Both the position numbers and the translations under genes were made by a program. DNA of 47,827 nt, taken from Spirochaetota bacterium (lineage in GTDB: Bacteria > Spirochaetota > UBA4802 > UBA5368). Every line of letters begins with the position of its first letter. The first letter of the stretch is position 1. The notes under the pieces are model-generated. The model saw only the letters and a program-made list of their open reading frames with translations. It was not told where the DNA came from and made no database searches. The stretch is taken from assembly GCA_004297825.1 (NCBI GenBank), contig SCSX01000029.1, positions 1 to 47,827 of the forward strand, read 5' to 3'. Shown piece after piece: positions 33,512-42,637 of the stretch.

Positions 33512-35539
33512 TTACTCGTACAAGGTAATCACGGCCATGGCGCCATTCAATTTCTTTTCGATCTTCGCCGCCTCGACATTTCCCTCCATACCCACGCGTA
33601 CCGTATAGAGGTAATTTCCGGACGGCGTTCCTTTGCCGTACCCCGGACAGGGGGCGTGGATGTAGGTGCTTCCCTCGTAGGTGTATGATACACCGTTAAA
33701 AGGGTGCTCCCGGGCCGCGATCTTCCCCCATCGGATCTGGAACGATTCCTTGAGCGCGGGATCGGGCTTAAGCTCCCTGAACATGGCGACGTGATTGTTG
33801 TTGCCCTTGTTCTCACCCATGGTGACGCCGCAGATATCCCAGACCACCGCGTTCTTGTCCGGGTAGAACGCGAATTTGAGCGACATGTCGCTCTGGTCGG
33901 CGATGGGGAAGAGTTCCGGGGTGTACTCCATCGAGAATCGCGCCGTCTTGAGCAGGGCCTTCGCCCCGGGCTTGTAGGAAAATTGAATCCCCGAGAACGC
34001 GCCGGGGAGGTACGGGCCGCACTTGAGAAACTCCTCCCATTGCCGGAAGGTTCCGTAATAAGGATAAATGACAAAGTCCGCGAGCGTCTTGAGGTCGGTG
34101 ACGAACTCGTTCACAACGCCCGTCTGTCCCGATTTCATGATGACGACCGCGCCGCCGGGGACCAGCAGCGTGAAGGTGAGCACGCGGGAATCGTTGTACT
34201 CAAGCTGCCAGACGTGGACCATCCAGACACGTTTGTACCCGTCCACGTGCGTGAAATTCTCGACCGGGTCGCCCAGCGAGGTGATCCGGATCTTTTCGTT
34301 CATCACCGAGCGATTGTAGGTGCTCCCCTTCAGGACAAGGTCCATATAACGGCGCGGGTTCGCGTACACGTCCGAAAGCGGCATGTCGTCGGGCTTCTGG
34401 AAGTAGATGAATATGAATCCTCCCAGCTCGCCGTACTGGAAAAATCCGTTCGCGTCCAGGTTGGACCGGCTCACGCTCTTGGGTTTGAAGGGCGTCCATT
34501 CGCCGTCCTCGTCTTCCGCGATGACGCTGGGGAATCCCGGGGTGTAGTTAGAGTACAACAGGTTCTGCGAGCCCTTGCCGCGGGGAAAGAAGCTCTCCCT
34601 GTTTTCGGAAAGGAAAGAGACATGGGTGGCGCCGATAAAGCCTTTCAGGGATCGGGTCATCTCGGCGTTGAATTCGGAGAACTTTTTGGGGAGCTTTGCC
34701 TGGTAATCGTATTCCACGAATTTTTTCTTCCGTGTGTTGACGAGGGAATACTTCACGCGCTTATGCGAAACCGCGAGGCCGCGCGCGGCGCCGAGCGCCT
34801 TCGAGACCGGGAGCGCGTAATTCAGATTTTCGTTTTCGGATTTGCGCGTGATGACGCCGATCACCTTCCCTTCCCGGTCGAGGAGCGGTCCGCCGCTGTT
34901 GCCCGGGGACGCCGCCGCCGAGAAGCGCAGCCATTCCCACCTGCCCTTCTCCTCCTCGGGCGTGGTGGAGGTGAGCACGCCGTCGCGCACGATCACCCCC
35001 TGCCCCAGGGCGTTTCCCACGGCGTATACCTGTTCGTTGAGCGTATACGACTCGCGGGCGGGCAGGGTATTCTTCACGGATTTGCCCTTCGCGGTGAAGA
35101 TGATGAAGTCCTGCTCGTCCGAAAACTTGAATATCTCGTCGATCTCGAAAACGTTGCCCTTCCGGTCGCGGATATAATAATCCCGGAACTGGGACTCGAT
35201 CCCGATATCGAACAGGTGGGACGCCGAGAGGAATTCCGTGGGCGATATCGCGAACGCGGTGCCGATAGAATAGTACTTGTCGTTGCGGATGGCGAAGGGA
35301 ATGAGGTCGAGCGGGAGGGGCTTTTCGTAGCTGAGCGAATCCTTCACCGGCTTGGAGGTCACGACCTCGAACACGGATTCCTCGATGACCGAAAGCACCG
35401 ATTTGGATAAGAACTGCATTCCCGGCTCGTGGACGGGGGTCTCGATTTTCGCGTCCGTCACCGCGGCGGGCGCCTGGTACGCGGCCAGCGCGATGATCAA
35501 CGCACAGGGTATTGATATAAGCGAACCGAGTCTCTTCAT
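33512..35539 (-). CDS. Exported trypsin-like serine protease with long C-terminal domain
   Basis: 675 residues from ATG 35539 (MKRLGSLISIP), with AAGGACC upstream. A signal peptide ends near AYQAPAA. Residues about 45-290 form an S1-type domain with the full triad: His108 in SASHLFD, Asp144 in EQDFIIF and Ser215 in GNSGGPL. The remaining about 380 residues are of unknown fold, rich in strands and aromatic residues, with no PDZ domain that I recognise, so this is not a standard DegP. It should act in the periplasm or at the cell surface. The barrel gene 34 bases downstream may be a partner or target. Confidence 0.87.
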   Translation of the reverse strand: MKRLGSLISIPCALIIALAAYQAPAAVTDAKIETPVHEPGMQFLSKSVLSVIEESVFEVVTSKPVKDSLSYEKPLPLDLIPFAIRNDKYYSIGTAFAISPTEFLSASHLFDIGIESQFRDYYIRDRKGNVFEIDEIFKFSDEQDFIIFTAKGKSVKNTLPARESYTLNEQVYAVGNALGQGVIVRDGVLTSTTPEEEKGRWEWLRFSAAASPGNSGGPLLDREGKVIGVITRKSENENLNYALPVSKALGAARGLAVSHKRVKYSLVNTRKKKFVEYDYQAKLPKKFSEFNAEMTRSLKGFIGATHVSFLSENRESFFPRGKGSQNLLYSNYTPGFPSVIAEDEDGEWTPFKPKSVSRSNLDANGFFQYGELGGFIFIYFQKPDDMPLSDVYANPRRYMDLVLKGSTYNRSVMNEKIRITSLGDPVENFTHVDGYKRVWMVHVWQLEYNDSRVLTFTLLVPGGAVVIMKSGQTGVVNEFVTDLKTLADFVIYPYYGTFRQWEEFLKCGPYLPGAFSGIQFSYKPGAKALLKTARFSMEYTPELFPIADQSDMSLKFAFYPDKNAVVWDICGVTMGENKGNNNHVAMFRELKPDPALKESFQIRWGKIAAREHPFNGVSYTYEGSTYIHAPCPGYGKGTPSGNYLYTVRVGMEGNVEAAKIEKKLNGAMAVITLYE

Positions 35540-35716
35540 TTTTGGGTCCTTATAAAAGCGATACGCGCCGACCGGAACGCATGGGGGGTCACCCGGCCGT
35601 CTCTCCACTTTTGTATCATCCCCCGAAAACGGCCGATGTCAATCAGTTTTGAACGAAGGCGTGTAAAATTTGCTTGAGCCGGACAAGGGTCGTGCGAGAG
35701 TGTCCGCGGAGACGCG

Positions 35717-36856
35717 ATGAAAAGAAAGAAACGTGACATGTTCGACGAACTGGCCGAACGCTTCAGGGGAGAGGGCGTATCGGCGCCGTGCGCGCACTTC
35801 GGGGAATGCGGGGGTTGCCTCTTCCAGGATATACGATACGGGGACCAGCTGCTGTTGAAGCGGGAATGGCTGCGCGGCGTGCTGAGCGGGGTGTGCGACG
35901 TGGGGGACGTGGGCGCATCGGACCCCCTCTCCTATAGAAACCGCATGGACATGGTGAGCGCGTTCGGTGCGTCGGGACTGCGCGTACGCGGGTCGTTCCG
36001 GCGCGTGGTGGACGTCCGTTCGTGTGAAATCATGCAGGAGCGGTCGCGCAGGGCGTTCATGGACATGAAGCCGCTCCTGGCCGCGACGCCGGGTTACGAT
36101 TACCTGCGGCACGAGGGCTTTTTGCGATACACGGTCCTGCGCCAGGCGCGCTTCACGAACGAGCTCATGATCAATTTCGTGACCGCGTCCCGCGAGGACA
36201 GGCTGGGCGCGCTCGCGGAGGCGGCGTGCGGCATGGCCGACTCGGTTTCGCTCATCCTGAACGAAGGCCTGGCGGACCTGAACACAGGGGAGGTGTACGC
36301 GGTTCTGAAGCGCGGTCGCATCGAGGAGGATTTCGACGGCGTGCGCTACGAGATTTCGCCTAACTCGTTTTTCCAGTCGAACTCGGAAATCGCGCGGGTA
36401 ATGTACCGTGAAATCCGCGACCAGGTAAAGGGACGGGTCCTTGATTTATATTCGGGCGTGGGCAGCATCTCACTCTTCGCGGCGTGCGCGGCCGAACACG
36501 TGACGGGCGTGGAGATGAGCGCCGAGGGCGTCGATACTGCGCGCGCCAACGCGGAGCTGAACGGTATAGCGAACGCGGAATTCGTGTGCGCCGATGCGCT
36601 CGATTTTCTCCGCGAGCGCGCGGCCGGCTTCGACACACTGGTGCTCGACCCGCCGCGCGGGGGCGTGCACCCGAAGGCCGTCAAGCGCGTCAATGAATGC
36701 GCCCCCGAAAAAATCGTGTACATGAGCTGCAACCCGGTGACGTTCCGCGACGACGTGAAGCTCCTCGAGAATTATCGCGTGGAAAGCTTCCGCGCCTGGG
36801 ACATGTTTCCGCAGACGCCGCATGTGGAGACGCTGGCGGTTCTGAAGAGGAAGTGA
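35717..36856 (+). CDS. RlmD/TrmA-family RNA (uracil-5-)-methyltransferase
   Basis: 379 residues. An iron-sulfur cluster is suggested by Cys25, Cys31 and Cys34 (CAHFGECGGC) with Cys103 as the fourth ligand. The SAM-binding motif LDLYSGVGSISLF, the VLDPPRGG loop and the catalytic nucleophile Cys338 in YMSCNPVTF are intact; Glu in HVETLAVL is the family base. The family transfers a methyl group from SAM to C5 of uracil in rRNA or tRNA. There is no N-terminal TRAM domain, as in RlmC-like short members, so the exact target (23S U747, U1939 or tRNA U54) is open. Confidence 0.92.
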   Translation: MKRKKRDMFDELAERFRGEGVSAPCAHFGECGGCLFQDIRYGDQLLLKREWLRGVLSGVCDVGDVGASDPLSYRNRMDMVSAFGASGLRVRGSFRRVVDVRSCEIMQERSRRAFMDMKPLLAATPGYDYLRHEGFLRYTVLRQARFTNELMINFVTASREDRLGALAEAACGMADSVSLILNEGLADLNTGEVYAVLKRGRIEEDFDGVRYEISPNSFFQSNSEIARVMYREIRDQVKGRVLDLYSGVGSISLFAACAAEHVTGVEMSAEGVDTARANAELNGIANAEFVCADALDFLRERAAGFDTLVLDPPRGGVHPKAVKRVNECAPEKIVYMSCNPVTFRDDVKLLENYRVESFRAWDMFPQTPHVETLAVLKRK

Positions 36857-36888
36857 GTCGGACAGCAATGAGTGAGGGACGAATCCCG

Positions 36889-37410
36889 TTACCAGTGCGA
36901 AATGACGGGCCGGCCGCGGGGGCGAGAGGGATTATCGGCGGTTGTGCGGAGCTTTTTGGCACGGGGATGGGTTTTTTTGGGGTTTTTTGGGTTTCCCCAG
37001 TAATATATCCAGCACCGAAGGCCTTCGACCTGTTCTTGGCTGATAAAATAATTAATATAGTTTAAATAGTTATTTAATTCATCATGAGGCATCCGCAGCA
37101 ATTCATCCAAATAGAGCCTCACCGCAATAGCAAGAAGATGAGAAACAGTAATTTTGCAAAGCTTGCGCATATCCGTAAAAAACTCATTCTCATCCTCCCT
37201 GATCTGGAGGCAGAAGCAATGCCACCGTTTCTCCGGGTCGGCCGGCTGATACTTCACCAGGGTAAACCCGCCCTGCAGCCGGTCGATATCGCGCATGATA
37301 CGCTTCAACAAAAGCACCACGATATCGCGCTGTTTGGATTCCTTCAAGCCTGCGGCGCGGATGATCCTTTCTCTTGTGGTACAATGCATATTGATCGTGG
37401 TAGTCAGCAT
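36889..37410 (-). CDS. Small repeated-family protein, copy C (tandem ribbon-helix-helix-like)
   Basis: 173 residues from ATG 37410 (MLTTTINMHC). Architecture matches copy B: an N-terminal ribbon-helix-helix-like unit with TTTINM and IVVLLLKRIMRDIDRLQ, the linker GGFTLVKYQPADP, a second unit ending HLLAIAVRLYLDELL, then CWIYYWGNPKNPKK. The C-terminus carries about 20 extra residues (RTTADNPSRPRGRPVISHW) absent from B. It is more diverged from B than D is, and lies in a locally AT-richer stretch between the RNA methyltransferase and an orphan STAS-like gene. DNA binding is inferred only. Confidence 0.8.
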   Translation of the reverse strand: MLTTTINMHCTTRERIIRAAGLKESKQRDIVVLLLKRIMRDIDRLQGGFTLVKYQPADPEKRWHCFCLQIREDENEFFTDMRKLCKITVSHLLAIAVRLYLDELLRMPHDELNNYLNYINYFISQEQVEGLRCWIYYWGNPKNPKKTHPRAKKLRTTADNPSRPRGRPVISHW

Positions 37411-37654
37411 CGGTCATCTCACTGGTTTTATTGATGGCACTATACTGAATCTACGAAATCGATGTCGGAATCGTGAATGAAAAAACGTCGATGTTGAAAG
37501 AAATAGAGGACCTCTCGGTGCGCGCTGTCGGCACCGGCACGGCTTGTTCATCCGTCACGCCCTGTTATGTTCAGAATTTGGAAAAGAACAGTACTAAATT
37601 GCCAACTCACAAGCTTGACTTATCGAATACACAGGATTATTATTTCGTCTTCCA

Positions 37655-38326
37655 ATGAACTTTATGAATCCGAAATTCGATTATATGCGCAATTCTTCTT
37701 CCGGCAGGCGGATCGACAGAATCGTAGATCTCGGGGATGCCGGTGTTTTCGGTGAAATTATCGTCCGAAACACTATTCCCCCGGAGGAGATATATATCGG
37801 GGGCCTTGGATTCAAGAGCATTCATATAATCGACAACCTGCTCGGCCTCAGGGTATTTACCGCGTACCGATGCGACCTGCGGCCGGAGATACTGCTTATC
37901 GTATGGAAGGGATTTCCGTTCAATGCGCAGATCGAGGAAGGGGGCGATTTCATGCTCCAGGCGATGCTCGGGGATCCAAGGATTAAGCACCTGGTGATCG
38001 ATAACACCTATGTGCAATCAGGATGGATGAACACGGGCATTATGGATTACCTGACCAGGGGATGGATACCCGGTCTTGTATGGTGTGGCGTACGCACGTT
38101 CTGCCATCTTCAGGCCGAAAGCTATCTGGGCAGTTCCTCTTTCCAACAATTCGGTCGGATGCTCATGGAGCGCTCAGCGGATATAGGATGCGCCATGAAG
38201 AAGGAGACGTTCAAATATTTCCCGATACATTCATCCGGGAACAAGGATGCCGAAGCGATCGACGAAAGAATGAGAGAGTCCGCGTTCAGGAAGGCGTTTG
38301 AGATACTGGAATCCCCGGAATCGTAA
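37655..38326 (+). CDS. Hypothetical protein, possibly SpoIIAA/STAS-like
   Basis: 223 residues, no signal peptide or TM helix. The pattern of short strands and helices (PEILLIVWKGFPFN, RIKHLVIDNTYVQSGWMN, WIPGLVWCGVRTFCHLQAE) loosely recalls SpoIIAA/STAS-like proteins that precede stress circuits. I do not recognise a family with confidence. The start could be ATG 37655 or 37664; neither has a clear ribosome site. The gene is AT-richer than its flanks and sits beside family copy C, so it may share an acquisition history with it. Confidence 0.6.
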   Translation: MNFMNPKFDYMRNSSSGRRIDRIVDLGDAGVFGEIIVRNTIPPEEIYIGGLGFKSIHIIDNLLGLRVFTAYRCDLRPEILLIVWKGFPFNAQIEEGGDFMLQAMLGDPRIKHLVIDNTYVQSGWMNTGIMDYLTRGWIPGLVWCGVRTFCHLQAESYLGSSSFQQFGRMLMERSADIGCAMKKETFKYFPIHSSGNKDAEAIDERMRESAFRKAFEILESPES

Positions 38327-38338
38327 ACCGAAGAAACT

Positions 38339-39376
38339 TCACTTCGTCCCTGCACCCCCCTTGAATATCTCCTCCCGCTCCTCGTATGAGGGATGCGTGG
38401 AAAGCAGGCTCGGTCCGCCGGTCGATCCCGCTTTCTCCGTCATGCGCTTCAGGATCGCGCTCATGCGCGCGGGATCGATTTTCTGCGAACGCATGTAGTC
38501 CAGCGCATAACGGTCCGCCTCGCGCTCGAAGTCTCGGGAATAGCCGCTCTTGAGGAGCACGGCGGGGAGCGCCACCGCGAGCGATGATGCCGAGAAGAGA
38601 TCCCCGGCGAGCACGACGACCGCCAGCGTGATGATCGAATCCTGCACCACCATGCGCATGCCGTGCCGGTTTACGACGTGGCCCGCCTCGTGCGCGAGCA
38701 CTGCGGCGATCTCGTCATAATTCTCCGCGAGCTCCACGAGCTCGTCGGTGACGACAATGGACCCGTCGGGAAGGGCGAACGCGTTCGCCCCCACCGTGTT
38801 TCCGTGCCGGAAAACGAGCGTAAATTTTCGAGCGTCCCCCGCATACGCCGCGATTTTTTCGAAGCGCTTTTGGACCGCGCCCCGGCGCGCGGCGTCCAGG
38901 TTCGAACCGGTAAACACACCCTGGTCCAGCGAGCGCAGCGTCTCCTCGCCCACCGTGCGCGCCACCGTATCGGGCATGAGCTCGGCGGCCTTGCGCGCGG
39001 CGAAGGGGAGGAGCATCGTCACGGCAAGCCATGCGCCCGCGGCGACGAGCGCGACGGCGGCGACGGCATAATGCATCTTCGCATCGACCAGTCCGCCCCA
39101 GAGAGAGGTTCCCTGCACGGTCCGCCTGCGGATTATTTCGTCCACGGCGGCGGCGTCGGCGGTTTCGAATACCGAGCCGTCGGGGAGGAGCAGTGGCCGC
39201 ATCCCCCCGGCACCGGCGCCCGGCACCCGGAGGCTCCGAACGTGGAAGCGGGAAATATCGGCCCCCCCGGACCTTACCGTTACTTTTCCCTTTTCATCGA
39301 GCGTCATCTCGGCGTGCCCGCCCCGGGCGGAATCGGGTGCGCGCAGGATTCCTGCTACGCTGATGGGATTGAACAC
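38339..39376 (-). CDS. M48 family zinc metalloprotease (HtpX/Ste24-like)
   Basis: 345 residues. Zinc site HEAGH (His229-His233) with the third ligand Glu in FEREADRYAL. One clear TM segment near 102-126, after an N-terminal cytoplasmic region of about 100 residues with VRSGGADISRFHVRSLRVPG. After the active site a further hydrophobic segment (SIITLAVVVLAGDLF) is present. M48 enzymes degrade misfolded membrane proteins or process peptides. Its 5' end is separated from the next gene by 290 bases that hold two GC-rich hairpins. Confidence 0.9.
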   Translation of the reverse strand: MFNPISVAGILRAPDSARGGHAEMTLDEKGKVTVRSGGADISRFHVRSLRVPGAGAGGMRPLLLPDGSVFETADAAAVDEIIRRRTVQGTSLWGGLVDAKMHYAVAAVALVAAGAWLAVTMLLPFAARKAAELMPDTVARTVGEETLRSLDQGVFTGSNLDAARRGAVQKRFEKIAAYAGDARKFTLVFRHGNTVGANAFALPDGSIVVTDELVELAENYDEIAAVLAHEAGHVVNRHGMRMVVQDSIITLAVVVLAGDLFSASSLAVALPAVLLKSGYSRDFEREADRYALDYMRSQKIDPARMSAILKRMTEKAGSTGGPSLLSTHPSYEEREEIFKGGAGTK

Positions 39377-39462
39377 TTTTCTTCACCTCCGGTCGGGGTC
39401 CGATACTGCTTGTTTAAATATGGGACAGGATTCGATTGCAGTCAATCTTTAACAGGGAGATA

Positions 39463-39515
39463 CGCGGCGTGAGGCTCGCCGAACACGCCGCGTCCCGGAG
39501 CGAAATTCCCGGGAC
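39463..39515. repeat. Two adjacent GC-rich hairpins
   Basis: Arms CGCGGCGTG (39463-39471) and CACGCCGCG (39484-39492) form a perfect 9-bp stem with a 12-base loop. Immediately after, GTCCCGG (39492-39498) and CCGGGAC (39509-39515) form a perfect 7-bp stem. They lie between the nitroreductase end and the M48 protease start; transcript end structure or REP-like repeat cannot be told apart. Confidence 0.5.
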
Positions 39516-39666
39516 GCCGATACCCCTTCCGCAGGCAACGACAGCATCCCGCGGATGATGCCGCTTTTTATCTTGTGCCACGCGGGGAATAAAACACACG
39601 CTGCTGCGTGCGGCGGTCCGGGAAACCGGCGTGCGCGGATTACTTTCCCGGCCGCCCGTGTGCGCG

Positions 39667-40485
39667 TCAGCGCCAGTCGACTTGCGCTTCTTTTCTCACC
39701 GGAATCCTATGGTAGCGGTACTTCGGCCTGCCCAGGATCATCGCGCCCAGGGTCACATGCCCGTCCGGAAACGCGAGCGATTCCCTGAGGGGCGCGTAGG
39801 TCGCCGCGGCCCTGTGCACGAATCCTGCCCAGCACGCGCCCACGCCCGAGGCGTGCGCGGTAAGCTCCAGGTAGGAGAGCGCGACCGTCGCCGCGGAGGG
39901 CGCCATCGGGTTCGCCTGGTCCGCGTGGCAGAGCACCAGGTGCGGCGCGTCGCGGCAGATGGCGTCAATCCCCGCCTTCCAGCCGGCGGTTATCCGGTCC
40001 ATGTGCACCGCCTTCCCTATCTCCGGGCTCGCGGCGAGAACCGTATCCATCCACTCCGCGGTGAGCCCGGCCACGCGGTGTACGCCCTCGCGCCCGTTGA
40101 TTACCGTCCACGAGAGCGGCTGGCTGTTGTGTCCCGACGGCGCGTAACGCGCGGTATCCAGGAGGCGTGCGAGCTCTTCCCTGTCGATCGAGGATTTTTT
40201 AAATGAGCGAATCGATCTCCTGGAGCGGAGGAACGCCGCCGCCTTCGCGGGATCGATCGCGGCGCGCGCGGGGACCGCGACGCACTGTGAGGGCGACATG
40301 GAGCGGTGGGACAGCGCGGCGTGCTGGCAGACGGCCACGCAGTGCCCGCAGTCGATGCACAGCTCGTTCGCACCCGGAACGGGAACCGGGAACCTGCCGT
40401 CCATCGCGATTATCCTCGCGGGGCATTCTTCAACGCATGCGAGGCATGCGGTACACTTGGTCTGGTCAACTGCGAAGAGGCTCAT
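39667..40485 (-). CDS. Nitroreductase with N-terminal 2x[4Fe-4S] ferredoxin domain
   Basis: 272 residues. Two ferredoxin cluster motifs lie at Cys11/14/17/21 (CTACLACVEEC) and Cys43/46/49/53 (CIDCGHCVAVC). The rest is a nitroreductase fold that binds FMN (RSIRSFKK near the start, ARYAPSGHNSQP, GVGACWAGF). Such fusions reduce nitro, quinone or other electron-poor compounds using ferredoxin-type electron transfer. The ATG lies 3 bases after the stop of the TVP38 gene, with GGAAG upstream; it is the last gene of the operon. Confidence 0.92.
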   Translation of the reverse strand: MSLFAVDQTKCTACLACVEECPARIIAMDGRFPVPVPGANELCIDCGHCVAVCQHAALSHRSMSPSQCVAVPARAAIDPAKAAAFLRSRRSIRSFKKSSIDREELARLLDTARYAPSGHNSQPLSWTVINGREGVHRVAGLTAEWMDTVLAASPEIGKAVHMDRITAGWKAGIDAICRDAPHLVLCHADQANPMAPSAATVALSYLELTAHASGVGACWAGFVHRAAATYAPLRESLAFPDGHVTLGAMILGRPKYRYHRIPVRKEAQVDWR

Positions 40486-40488
40486 GGG

Positions 40489-41169
40489 TCACTTCCTTTT
40501 CCTTAATTTTTCGACTATGGCCGGCAGCGCCGCGAGGAGACCGAGCAGCGCGAGCGCCAGCAGTATGCCGGGCGAAACAATGTCGCCGGGCGATTCGAGC
40601 GTGACAAGACGGCTTCCCGCGTAGGCGTACACGAAAGAGCCGGGGATGATTCCGATCGAGGTGGTCCACACGAATGTGCCCAAAGGCACACGCGTAAGGC
40701 CCACCAGGAAATTCACGAGAAAGAACGGGAACACCGGGATGAGCCTGAGGGTGAACAGGTACGAAATCCCGTTGCGCGCAATTTCCTCGTTGAACGCCGC
40801 GAGTTTCTCCCCCCATCGCCCCTGCATCCATCCGCCCAGCACATAGCGGGCCGTGAGAAAGGCGCCCGTGGCTCCCGCGGTCGCGCCCGCGTTCACGAGC
40901 ACCGTGCCCCCGAACGCGCCGAAAAGAAACCCTCCCGCGATGGTGAGGAGCCATGCCCCCGGCACCGAGAGGGTCACCGACGCGGCATAGACACCGATAA
41001 ACACCGCTGCCATCGAAACAAGGTGCGCGTCCACGTAGGCCTTGAGCGCGCCGCGGTTCGCTTTAAGCGCCTCGAAGCTCAAGTATTCGTCCAGCCCCGC
41101 CAGCCTCACCGCAACAGCGGCGGCGACAAGCACGGCCAGGAGGGCGAGCTTTTTCCAGTGGCGTTTCAA
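40489..41169 (-). CDS. TVP38/TMEM64 (DedA-type) membrane protein
   Basis: 226 residues from TTG 41169, with GGGAA upstream and no nearby ATG. About five hydrophobic helices. The VTT-domain pattern is clear: LSVPGAWLLTIAGGFLFGAF, AGATAGATGAFLTARYVLG, the loop with RLIPVFPFFLVNFLVGLTRV and GTFVWTTSIGIIPGSFVYAYAG. Family members are inner-membrane proteins linked to lipid scrambling or phospholipid homeostasis; the substrate is unknown. It is wedged between the disulfide reductase (4-base gap) and the ferredoxin-nitroreductase (3-base gap). Confidence 0.9.
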   Translation of the reverse strand: MKRHWKKLALLAVLVAAAVAVRLAGLDEYLSFEALKANRGALKAYVDAHLVSMAAVFIGVYAASVTLSVPGAWLLTIAGGFLFGAFGGTVLVNAGATAGATGAFLTARYVLGGWMQGRWGEKLAAFNEEIARNGISYLFTLRLIPVFPFFLVNFLVGLTRVPLGTFVWTTSIGIIPGSFVYAYAGSRLVTLESPGDIVSPGILLALALLGLLAALPAIVEKLRKRK

Positions 41170-41173
41170 CGGA

Positions 41174-42619
41174 TCATTTCCCTTTCACGAGCGACGCGAG
41201 GGCGCCGATAAGTCTCACCGCCGGGTGGCGCCGGAGCTCGTCCACGTACGCCTGCTTGGACGGGCGGCTGATTACGTCCGAATACGACGGGTACGCGTGC
41301 ACCATGCCCGCCATCCGACTGAACTTCATCCCCGCCGACTTCGCGAGGAGCGCCTGATGCAGGATTTCCCCCGCGTGCGGCCCGAGAATATGAATACCGA
41401 GCATACGGCCGCTTTTGTCCAGTATAAATTTCGCCATACCGGAAACGCCGTCGGTTTTACCGCGGTCGGTATCCTCGAACCGGTGGCGGTACACGCGGAT
41501 GGAGGGCCCGTGCACAGCGCGGGCCTCATCCTCGGTGAGCCCGGAGCGGGCGAGCTCCGGGTCGCAGAAGGTGATCCACGGCACGTGGGAATAGTCCATT
41601 TTCGTCCGGAACACCGGGATCAGGGCGTTCCGCGCCGCGACGACCGCCTGCGCACCCGCCATGTGGCTGAAATAATAGGGCCCCGCGGCATCGCCGCACG
41701 CGTATATGTGGGAAACGCTTGTCTGCATACGGGCGTCCACCTGAATCCCGCGCGGTCCGGCCTTCACGCCGGCATGCTCCAGCCCCAGGCCATCGGTTAC
41801 GGGAACACGGCCCACTGCTACGAGGAGCGTATCGGCGCGCAGCGCGACTGCCTTTGCCGCTCCTGTTGCACGTACTTCCACCATGACACCATTCCCAGCC
41901 TTATGCGCGCCCGTCGCCGCGACGCTCGTCATTATCCCGACACCCTCCGCCCGGAGGAACGAGCCGACCAGGTCCGCGAGCTCGGGCTCCTCGCGCGGAA
42001 GCAGGCGCGCGGCCATTTCGACTACCGTGACCTTCACGCCCAGGCGTCCGAGGGCCTGCGCCAGCTCCACGCCGATGGGCCCGCCCCCGAGCACGATCAT
42101 TGAGCGGGGAAGCTTCTTGAGCGCGAACACGGTCTCGTTGGTGAGAAAGGGCGTATCCGCGAGTCCCGGAACGGGGGGGACGAGCGGCCGGGAGCCGGTT
42201 GCGATGATGAACTTTTTGGCGGTAAAGCGCGCGGCATCGACGGCTATCTCGTGCGGGCCGGTGAACGAGGCCGCGCCCTGGATCACCCGGATGCCTTCCG
42301 CTTCGAATACCGCGGGCTTCTCTCCCTCGTAGACGCGCTCGACGACCGCGCGCACGTAACGCAGGGCCCCTGAGGCGTCGATGCGCGCAGGGATTTTCCA
42401 CGCCGGCCCGAATTCCCCCGACCTTCCCGCCTCGCGCGCCGCGCGCGCGGCGCGGATGAGCGCCTTGCTGGGCACGCAGCCCGACCAGGTGCATTCCCCG
42501 CCGATCCTCGATTTTTCGACGAGCGCGACGCGCCGCCCCAGCCCCCGCGCGAGCCTGGCCGCGGTGATCCCCGCCGACCCCGCGCCGATCACGATCACGT
42601 CGAAGCGTTCACCGTCCAT
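41174..42619 (-). CDS. FAD-dependent pyridine nucleotide-disulfide oxidoreductase (MerA/Lpd-like)
   Basis: 481 residues. FAD-binding VIGAGSAGITAARLA at the N-terminus, redox-active Cys43 and Cys48 in GGECTWSGCVPSK, a second dinucleotide site GGGPIGVELAQ and the C-terminal dimer domain with HAYPSYSDVI. There is no N-terminal metal-binding domain and no C-terminal Cys pair, so mercuric reduction is not supported. The C-terminal active-site region has HAYPSYSD where Lpd has HPT-x-x-E. Such proteins are often encoded beside TVP38 membrane proteins, as here. The substrate is unknown. AAGGGAGGGG precedes the ATG. Confidence 0.92.
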   Translation of the reverse strand: MDGERFDVIVIGAGSAGITAARLARGLGRRVALVEKSRIGGECTWSGCVPSKALIRAARAAREAGRSGEFGPAWKIPARIDASGALRYVRAVVERVYEGEKPAVFEAEGIRVIQGAASFTGPHEIAVDAARFTAKKFIIATGSRPLVPPVPGLADTPFLTNETVFALKKLPRSMIVLGGGPIGVELAQALGRLGVKVTVVEMAARLLPREEPELADLVGSFLRAEGVGIMTSVAATGAHKAGNGVMVEVRATGAAKAVALRADTLLVAVGRVPVTDGLGLEHAGVKAGPRGIQVDARMQTSVSHIYACGDAAGPYYFSHMAGAQAVVAARNALIPVFRTKMDYSHVPWITFCDPELARSGLTEDEARAVHGPSIRVYRHRFEDTDRGKTDGVSGMAKFILDKSGRMLGIHILGPHAGEILHQALLAKSAGMKFSRMAGMVHAYPSYSDVISRPSKQAYVDELRRHPAVRLIGALASLVKGK

Positions 42620-42637
42620 GATCCCCTCCCTTGCACG

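Noticed and set aside
33704-35410. 568-residue plus-strand frame opposite the serine protease
   Set aside because: Antisense to a protein with intact catalytic triad and signal peptide; the composition is Arg/Glu/His-biased noise.
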